Below the pieces are notes generated by a model, which was not told where the DNA came from, made no database searches, and was given only the letters and a program-made list of their open reading frames with translations. From contig CM057825.1 in NCBI GenBank assembly GCA_030068075.1, positions 83,343,123-83,407,122 on the forward strand: a DNA stretch of 64,000 nucleotides, read 5' to 3'. The translations under genes were made by a program, and so were the position numbers. Every line of letters starts with the position of its first letter. Positions within the stretch are counted from its first letter, which is position 1. This DNA comes from Paguma larvata (Eukaryota > Chordata > Mammalia > Carnivora > Viverridae). This document shows positions 57,281 to 64,000 of this stretch, piece by piece.

Positions 57281-57992
57281 GTTCTTGGTTTCTAATCTAA
57301 GCATTTAATGCTATAAATTTCCCTCTAATCACTGCTTTGGATTACCCCATAAATCCTGATGTATTCTGTTTTCATTTTCATTCAATTTAAAGTATTTTCT
57401 AATACTCTTTATGACTTCTTCTTTGACACCTGAGTTATTTAGAAGGATATTATTCATTTCCAAATATTGGAAGACTTTCTATATATCATTCTCTTATTGA
57501 TTTATAGTTTAATTCCACTGTGGTCAGAGAAGCTACTTTGTATAATTTCAATTCTTTTATGAGTTTAGGTTTGTATTATGGCCCAGAATATGATCTATAT
57601 ATGCACTTACAAAAACTACATATTCTGCTATTGTTGGGTGCAGTGTTTAGAAATGTCTATTATGCCAAGTTGATTGGTAGCATTTATGTCTTCTATCTCC
57701 TTACTGATTTCCTATTTGGTTTTTCTATTAAGTGCTGAGGGAAGAGTGTTTACATCTTCGATGAACAGAGGATTGATCCATTTCTCCTTCTAAGCCTATC
57801 ATTGGAAGCTGAATTATTAAGTAAAGTTGTACTTAGAATTGTGGTGTCTTTTGACGAACTGAGGCTTTTATCATTAAGTAATGTCTATTTTTATCCCTGG
57901 TGCTATTCCTTGCTTTGAAACATATTTTATATAATTTTAATATAACTTTAATTTGATTAGGATTTAAATAGTATTGCTTTTTCAATCCTTTA

Positions 57993-58135
57993 ATTTTTCT
58001 AGGTTTATTTATTTATTTTGAGAGAGAAGAGAGTGCAGATCCTGACACAGGGCTCAATCTCACGACTGTGAGATCATGACCTGAGCTGAAACTAAGGGTC
58101 AGATGTTTAACCCACTGAGCCCCCCCAGGCACCCC
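57993..58135 (-). mobile_element. CAN SINE (antisense), shortened, with target duplication
   Basis: Tail AGGTTTATTTATTTATTTTG, a very short GA section, body CACGACTGTGAGATCATGAC and head GCCCCCCCAGGCACCCC. TCAATCCTTTA at 57982-57992 and 58136-58146 is a perfect 11-bp duplication. About 60 bp of the usual CT-rich middle is missing. Confidence 0.95.
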
Positions 58136-58518
58136 TCAATCCTTTACCTTTTAAACTATTTGTCTTTATACTTAAATTGGGTTACTTAAAAAAACACAAT
58201 AAATTTTTTTAAATGGGTTTCTCATAAATAACATACAATTGAGTCTTGCTGTTTTATCAACATATCTTTTATATTATAGAATTTAAATTATTTAATATAA
58301 TCATTTATCTAATTCATTTAAAATCCACTATCTTATTAGATGCATTCTGTTTGCTTAAATTGTATTCTACTTTCTCTATTTTCTTGCTTTCTTTGGATTA
58401 GTCTATTATTTTTTACAATTTCATTTCATCTCCACTATTAGATTATTAGTTTTTTCTCCTTTTTTGTGTGTGGCCATAGGATTTAATATACATTTTTAAC
58501 TTGTCACAATCTATCTTT

Positions 58519-58751
58519 TTAATTTTTTAAATGTTAATTCATTTCTTAGAGAGAGAGGGAGAGAGTGTGGGCATGGGCATGTATGTGCATGTTGGGAAGG
58601 GGCAGAGAGAGAGGGAGACAGAAACTGAAGCAGCTCCAGTCTCCCAGCTGTCAGCACAGAACCCGACCTGGGGCTCAAACCCATGGACCACGAGATCATG
58701 ACCTGAGCCAAAGACAGACACTTAACTGATTGAGGCACCCAGGCGCCCCAA
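58519..58751 (-). mobile_element. CAN SINE (antisense) with perfect 16-bp duplication
   Basis: Tail TTAATTTTTTAAATGTTAAT, a GA section with inserted GGGCATGGGCATGTATGTGC, body CATGGACCACGAGATCATGA and head GATTGAGGCACCCAGGCGCC. GTCACAATCTATCTTT occurs at 58503-58518 and 58752-58767 without mismatch, the longest perfect target duplication in the window. The 81- and 60-codon minus frames are SINE sequence. Confidence 0.97.
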
Positions 58752-58904
58752 GTCACAATCTATCTTTAACTATCCTGTTCGCATATAGAATAAAAATCTT
58801 ACAGGAACATAATTCCAATTCCTCCCTCCCATTTGTTGTGTTATTTTTAACATCTATATTTTATATTTTATACATCCCATAATACATTTTTAAATTTTTG
58901 ATGT

Positions 58905-59090
58905 TTTTAAATGTTTATTTATATTTGAGAAAGAGAGAGTGGGGGAAGGGCAGAGAGAGAAGGGGGACAGAGGATCCAAAGCGGGCTCGCTGACAGCACA
59001 AGCCCAATACGGGCCTCAAACTCACCACCCTTCAGATCATGACCTGAGCTGAAATCAGATGCTTAACTAACCGAGCAACTCAGGGGCCCA
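58905..59090 (-). mobile_element. CAN SINE (antisense)
   Basis: Tail TTTTAAATGTTTATTTATAT, GA section, CGGGCCTCAAACTCACCACC body and head GAGCAACTCAGGGGCCC. The middle section is shortened. No clear target duplication, although CCCATAAT occurs on both sides (58877 and 59087). Confidence 0.94.
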
Positions 59091-59239
59091 TAATTTTTGC
59101 TGTTTTTTAATTCAAGTATAATTAACATACCATAATACATTTTTACTATTTTTGCTTTAGACAGTCTATTATCTTCTTAAATGATTTAATATTTTTAAAC
59201 CTTTTGAATTTTAAGGGTTTTTTTTTTCATTACTTCTGC

Positions 59240-59266
59240 TTGTGTGTGTGTGTGCATGTGTGTGTC
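59240..59266. repeat. (TG)n microsatellite
   Basis: Alternating TG with one CA interruption, in the antisense L1 background. Confidence 0.93.
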
Positions 59267-60500
59267 TAAGTGTATACAAATTTCCATTTGATATTATAAT
59301 CCTAGAAATCTCCCTCTTTATTACTTACAGAACTAGCATGTTGGCAATAAATTCTCTGGGCTTTTTCTTGCCTAAGACTATCTTTATTTCACTTGCATTT
59401 TTAAAATATATCTTCTCTGGGTATAGGATGTGGGGTTGACAGAGTTTTTAAGTACTTTAAATACATCAATCCATTGCTTTTTTGACTTGTATAGTTCCTG
59501 AAAAAATATTCTTGTATAATCCCTAACTTTCTTCCTTTGTATGTAATGTTTTTTTTTCTCTAGCTTCTTTGAAGATTTTCTCTGTGCTTTTGCTTCTCAG
59601 TACCTTTACTATGACATGTCTATGTGTGGCTTAGCTTTGTTGTATTCTGATATTTATCCTTCTTAGCAATCCTGGAGTATTTGGATTTATGGTTTGAGCT
59701 CCTACTTCTTTGTGGGGAGGGGTAATTTTCAGCCATTATCTCTTCATATATACCCTCTGCTCCATTATCTCTCTGTTCTCCCTCTGGAAGCATAGTTATG
59801 GATACATGACACCATTTGATTTTGTTGTCCAGACTTTGAATGCTCAGTTGTGTTTATTATTCATTTTAGTTTTCTCTCTTTAACTTTGGATAATTTCTTC
59901 ATTCTCCCTTCAACTTTAGTGTGTCTCCCCTCAGCTGTCCAGTCTAACGGGGAGTCCATCAAATCAGCCCTTCATCTCTGACATCATGTTTTTCTTTCAG
60001 CATTCCCATGTGACCTTTTTTAATAGTTTCTTTATGTTGCTAAATTTCAGCAACTCTTCATACCTATTGCCCACATTTTCTACCAGTTCCTAACATATGA
60101 ATTATCATTATTTTAAAATGCTTTCCTGACCCATCATAGGTAATAGATATAGTCTAATACATATAATATACTCCCTTTCTCATCTCTATCATCTAATTCT
60201 AGTTCTGTTGGCTATTTTATCTCTTGACAATGGCTTGTTTATTCTTGCTGTATGTCCTGTAACTTTTATTAATGTAAGACATTATGTAGAAGAATAGTAG
60301 AGACTGAGGTAAATAGTATTTATGCCTGGAAATGGACATCTGTCTTCTGCTACAAAGTGATTATTTGGGGGTTTTGAGCCAATCTAGTCTACCTTAACTG
60401 AGTAGGGTTTTGTTGTTGCTAGGTAACTGTGACTTCACTAACTCTCATTTTTCTTATTCTTCTAGCAGTTAACCGATGTCACTTTGGGTTGAGAGTGACA

Positions 60501-61190
60501 GCTAGAGTGCTAAGTGGTTCTTCTCTGTCCCTGCTCTCTCATCGGTTTTCAGCATGATGCATGGGCCTAGACCACACCAGGGTCCACCTCCATGCCCTGA
60601 CCCTTCTTTGTTTTTCAGCACCAGGTTCATAGGAAGCTAGAAGTTCTCTCTTGTCCTGGTTCAGCCTCAGTCTTGGACAGGGTCTCTATGTGTGGGCCTT
60701 CTCAGCATTCCTGGCTCCTCTGATTCATGGCAGCAAAATGTTACCTTGTGTTTTCACTTGTCCTTGGAGTTTCCTCCTCTGCCCCAGAAGTACCACATCT
60801 CTACTTGTTCTAAACATAGGATTTTGAGCCCAAGATAGATTTCTGCTGCTCCTCTAAGGGGAGGAGCTTTTGCCTCTATATTTTCTCCAACAACAATGGA
60901 TTTTTGCTTCCTAAGATATTATTTCCTACTCCTCCTCCAGAAACAGAAAGCTTTTGTTTCTCCTTCTTTCCCAAAAGAAATACCTGTACCTGGAAGAGAG
61001 GATCTGCTGCCCTTTCCTGGCCTGGTGTTTCCTCTATGGGAGAGAAGGTACAGGAAAGCAGATTTGTGCCTGCTTAACCACCACAGCAGCTCATCACCAC
61101 CTTCACACCTAACTCATTGAGGAGGACTGTCTCTAGACTTACTACCTTCCTCCAAATTTGCTCAAGAGAAACTAGCAGAGATTAATGCAA
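60501..61190. other. Unassigned, possibly the L1 5' end
   Basis: GC content rises (CATGCCCTGACCCTTC, GGTTCAGCCTCAGTCTTGGA). This could be the antisense 5' end of the long L1 or separate sequence. A 74-codon plus frame (60896-61120) has no features. Confidence 0.4.
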
Positions 61191-61199
61191 AAAATGCTT

Positions 61200-61500
61200 T
61201 GAATGAGTGTAAGCGCCGTTTGTGCCCAGGGCCCCATTTATTCCCAGATGAGATCTTTCTAATGTGATAGCTTTTCTGATGTGTCAGTTTGGTGAGGATA
61301 TAGTCCTCAGTCATTTAACCAAACACTAATTTAATTGTTGACATAAAGGTTGTTTACAGATATAAGTAAAATCCATAACCAGTTAGCTTAAATAAGGGAA
61401 AGTATTTTGGATACTCTGGGTGGGCTGATTAGAAAGCTTTAAAAACAAGGCAGAGGCTTCTCTGAAAAAGAAAAATTTCTGCAACTGAGTAGCAGAAAAA
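61200..61500 (+). mobile_element. Old interspersed repeat of uncertain family
   Basis: ATGTGATAGCTTTTCTGATG, TGTCAGTTTGGTGAGGATAT, CATTTAACCAAACACTAATT and CTCTGGGTGGGCTGATTAGA follow a mammalian repeat that I have seen in this order ('atatgtcaacttggctaggctatag ... tttaatcaaacactaatctagg ... gtgggtgggcc'). I cannot name it with confidence. Confidence 0.5.
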
Positions 61501-61507
61501 GAAATTT

Positions 61508-63392
61508 TTAAAAATCCCATTTACAGTTTCACCAAGAAGACTAAATACCTAAGAATAAACTTAACCAAGGAGGTAAAAGACCTACTCTGAAAGCTGCAAG
61601 ACAGTGATGAAAGAAATTGAATATGACAAAAACAAATGGAAAGATAAACCATGCTCATGGATTGTAAGCATTAACATTGTTAAAATGCCACCAAAAACAA
61701 TCTACGTATTCAATGTAAACACTAGCAAAATACTGATAGCACTTTTCAGTGCTAGAACTAGAATAATTCTAAGGTTTGTGCGAAATCATGAAAGACCTCG
61801 AATAGTGAAAGCAGTCTTGACAAAAAAGAATAAAGTTAGAGGTATCACAATCCCAGATTTCAAGATACAGTACAAATCTATAGTAATCAAAACAGTATGG
61901 CACGGATATAAAAATAGACAGATAGATCAATAGAACAGAATAGAGTGCTCAGAAGTAAACCTATACTTAAATGGTCAATTAATAATGACAAAGTGGGCAA
62001 GAATACACAATGAGGAAAAGACAGCCTTTTCAATAAATAACTTTGGGAAAACGAGTTACATGCAAAGGAATGAAACTGGACCACATTCATAAACCATACA
62101 CAAAAATAAACTCAAAATGGTTAAAAACCTACAATGTGAGACCTGCAACTATAAAATTCCTAAAAGAAAACATAGGCAACAATCTCTTGGACATTGATGG
62201 ATATGTCTCCTCAGGCAAAAATCTCTTGGCAAATATTGATGGATATATCTCCTCAGGCAAGGGAAACAAAAGCAAAGTATTTTGGGACTATGCCAAAATA
62301 AAAAGTTTTGCATAGAAAAGTCAACCATCACCGAATCAAAAAGACAATCTACTAAATGAGAGAAGATATTTGTAAAGGATAAATAAGATAAAGGGTTAAT
62401 ATCCAAAATATATAAAGAACTTATACATACAACTCAATGCCAAAAATACAAATAATCAACTAAAAAATGAGCAAAGGACGTGAATAGATTTTTCTCTAAA
62501 GAAGACATACAGATGAACAGATACATGAAAAGATGCTCAACATTGCTAATCATCAGGGAAATGCAAATCAAAACAACAGTGAACTATTGTCTCACAGCAA
62601 TAGCTAGTATCAAAAAGACAAAAATAACAATTATCGGCAAAGGACTTGGAGAAAAAGGAACCCTCGTGCACTGCTGGTGGGAATGTAAATTAGTGCTACC
62701 ACTGTGAAAAACAGGTATGGCGATTCTTCAAAAAATTCAAAATAGAACTACCATATGATACAGTAATTGCACTACTGGGTATTCACCCAAAGAAAACAAA
62801 AGCACTAATTCAATAAAATATAGGCAGTCCTGTGTTCATTGCAGCATTATCTGTAATAGCCAAAATATGGAAGCAATTCAAGTATCCATTGATAAATGAA
62901 TGGATAAAGATGCAGTGTGTATAACACACACACACAGGAATATTACTCAACCATAAAAAGGAATGAGATCTTGTTATTTGTGATGATATGGATGGACCAA
63001 GAGGGTATTTTGCTAGGTGAAGTAAGTCAGACAGAGAAAGATAAATACTATATAACTGCATTTGTATGTGGAATCTAAAAACAAAACAAACAAAATACAG
63101 TCTTAAATACAAAGAACAAACTGGTGATTGTCAGACAGGAGGTGAAAAGGTAAGGATGAATGAAATAAAGGGGAATAAGAGGTACAAATTTCCAGTTATA
63201 AATAAGTAGTAGAGATGAAAAGTATGGTATAGGGAATATAGTCAAAATATTGTAATAATGTATGGTGACAAGCAGTAAGTACACTTATTAGGGTGAGCAT
63301 TGAGAATTTTTGAATTAATACATTGTACACCTGAAACATAATATTGTATGTCAATTATATTTCAATGATAATTTTGAAAAAAAAAAACAAGA
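61508..63392 (+). mobile_element. L1 LINE 3' part (L1MA-like), ORF2 tail, 3'UTR and poly(A)
   Basis: 5'-truncated L1. The frame 61604-61933 carries ORF2 text (KEIEYDKNKWKDKPCSWI, IPDFKIQYKSIVIKTVW) and is closed by a TAG. Further ORF2 pieces appear in other frames, including FFSKEDIQM at 62486 and [11 protein letters not shown] at 62665. A tandem duplication at 62181-62260 disrupts it. The 3'UTR includes TTGTACACCTGAAACATAAT and ends in an 11-A run at about 63377-63387. There are many stops and shifts, so the copy is inactive. Compared with the 33.6-kb copy it is longer and of a different, older 3'UTR type. Confidence 0.93.
62181..62260 (+). repeat. About 40-bp tandem duplication within L1
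   Basis: AATCTCTTGGACATTGATGG with its continuation to TCCTCAGGCAAA (62181-62219) is repeated as AATCTCTTGGCAAATATTGA with its continuation to TCCTCAGGCAAG (62220-62260). The second copy carries a 2-base gain and substitutions. Only one such unit occurs at this place in the other L1 of the window (33780-33820). Confidence 0.9.
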
Positions 63393-63399
63393 AAGTGAA

Positions 63400-63890
63400 A
63401 ATTCTGTTGTTGCCAATGGCAGGATTTCCTTCTTTTTGTAGTCATTATATATTTATACATTTTCTTCGTCATCACTTAGTTTGACAGTTTGTTTTTATAT
63501 CTTGGCTATTGTGAATCATACAACAATGAGCATGGAAGTGCAGTTAACTCTTTGAGATAGTGACTTTATTTATATATGCCCAGAAACTGGATTGCTGGAT
63601 CATATGGAAGTTCTATTTTTAGTTTAGATTAGTTGAGAAATCTCCATACTATTTTCTATGGTGGTTGCACCAATTTCCATTCCCATCAACAGTGAACTAG
63701 GGCTCCCTTTTCTTCAAATCTCACAATACTTGTTATCTGCGGTCTGATAATAGACATCCCATTAGGTGTGAGGTATTATCCCATTGTGGTTTTCATTTGC
63801 ATTTTTCTGATGATTAGTGCTCTTGAGCAGTTTTTCACATACCTTTTGGTCATTCATGTCTTCTTTGAAAAATATCTCTTTGGGTCGTTT
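63400..63890 (-). mobile_element. Inverted 5' segment of an L1 (twin priming)
   Basis: Plus-strand text is reverse-complement L1 ORF2 tail: GCTATTGTGAATCATACAAC, TGGATTGCTGGATCATATGG, GAGAAATCTCCATACTATTT, CACCAATTTCCATTCCCATC, GTGGTTTTCATTTGCATTTT and CATTCATGTCTTCTTTGAAA. It covers the ORF2 C-terminal coding region and ends at the point where the sense segment begins. No frame is intact. Confidence 0.92.
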
Positions 63891-64000
63891 GCCCTGCCAT
63901 TTATGAAAATGTGGATGAACCTGGAGGACATTAGCCTAAGTGAACTAAGCCAGACACACAAAGATAAATACTATATGACCTCACTTATATGTGCAACCTA
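63891..64000 (+). mobile_element. Sense segment of the same L1, cut by the window end
   Basis: CCCTGCCATTTATGAAAATG, GGATGAACCTGGAGGACATT, AGCCTAAGTGAACTAAGCCA and TATGACCTCACTTATATGTG are sense-strand L1, the ORF2 end and start of the 3'UTR. It follows directly on the inverted segment. The remaining 3'UTR, poly(A) tail and right-hand target duplication should lie outside the window. Confidence 0.92.

Larger units (their letters stand above)
54290..60500 (-). mobile_element. Long old L1 (L1M) antisense, interrupted by five SINEs
   Basis: Plus-strand text is reverse-complement L1 from 3' end to 5' part. First come the 3'UTR (GAGATTCATCCATGTTGTTG, TACCTTAGTGGGATTTCTAA, CACCAGCAATGTATAATACA) and the antisense ORF2 reverse-transcriptase area (CTGGCCTCATAGAATGAATT, ACTGTGGTCAGAGAAGCTAC, GGCCCAGAATATGATCTATA). 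Next is a segment with TTTCTCATAAATAACATACA and, from 59300, text that I place in the 5' half (TTTTCAGCCATTATCTCTTC, TCTGTTCTCCCTCTGGAAGC). Frames are broken throughout. With SINEs subtracted it is about 5.2 kb, a near-complete but ancient copy. The 5' boundary is uncertain. Confidence 0.85.

Overview
This window reads as vertebrate, specifically carnivore and most probably felid, nuclear DNA. The sequence is AT-rich and CpG-poor, with no operons or dense coding. It carries 18 copies of the tRNA-Lys-derived carnivore CAN SINE. Their heads read GGGGCGCCTGGGTGGCTCAG and their bodies carry a (TC)n tract and an AAATAAATAAA tail, which is the feliform rather than the canid form. Old mammalian layers (L1, L2, MIR, MaLR and ERV LTRs) lie beneath them.

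I find no host protein-coding exon, no functional tRNA, rRNA or snRNA gene and no CpG island. Open frames of 60-158 codons are either frames inside repeats (for example the L1 ORF2 tail at 33.6-34.5 kb) or unsupported chance frames. The window therefore looks like a gene desert or the inside of a very large intron.

Layout. 0-5.7 kb: mostly unique sequence with MIR fragments at 1.1, 2.6 and 3.2 kb. 5.7-9.7 kb: three CAN SINEs, a MIR, L2 debris and a diverged direct duplication. 9.8-13.2 kb: unique, with a CpG-retaining block near 10.6-11.0 kb. 13.3 kb: a SINE. 14.6-15.3 kb: a minus-strand segment with tandem AATAAA signals and a poly(A) end, a possible retrocopy. 15.3-17.7 kb: repeat-free sequence with paired homeodomain sites, the best enhancer candidate here. 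18-21.7 kb: four SINEs, three of them head-to-tail, and a GC-rich unassigned block. 21.7-29 kb: 7 kb with no interspersed repeat that I recognise, apart from a long GTA/GTG trinucleotide tract at 23.2 kb. 29-33 kb: two SINEs, one internally deleted, then unique DNA.

32.9-41 kb: retrotransposon-rich, with an L1-like fragment, a young-looking carnivore L1 3' end on the plus strand, a solo MST/MLT1-type LTR, and an old antisense L1 split by an ERV-type LTR. 41-54 kb: unique DNA with three SINEs, an L2 copy ending in (GAAT)n, MIRs and a MaLR-like fragment. 54.3-60.5 kb: a long old antisense L1 peppered by five CAN SINEs. 61.5-64 kb: a plus-strand L1 3' part, abutted by a second L1 with a 5' inversion (twin priming) that runs off the window.

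The parts do not form a pathway. What the window records is layered insertion history plus a few repeat-poor islands that may be regulatory. I saw no previously undescribed coding system. All repeat names rest on recognition from memory of consensus sequences, without a search.
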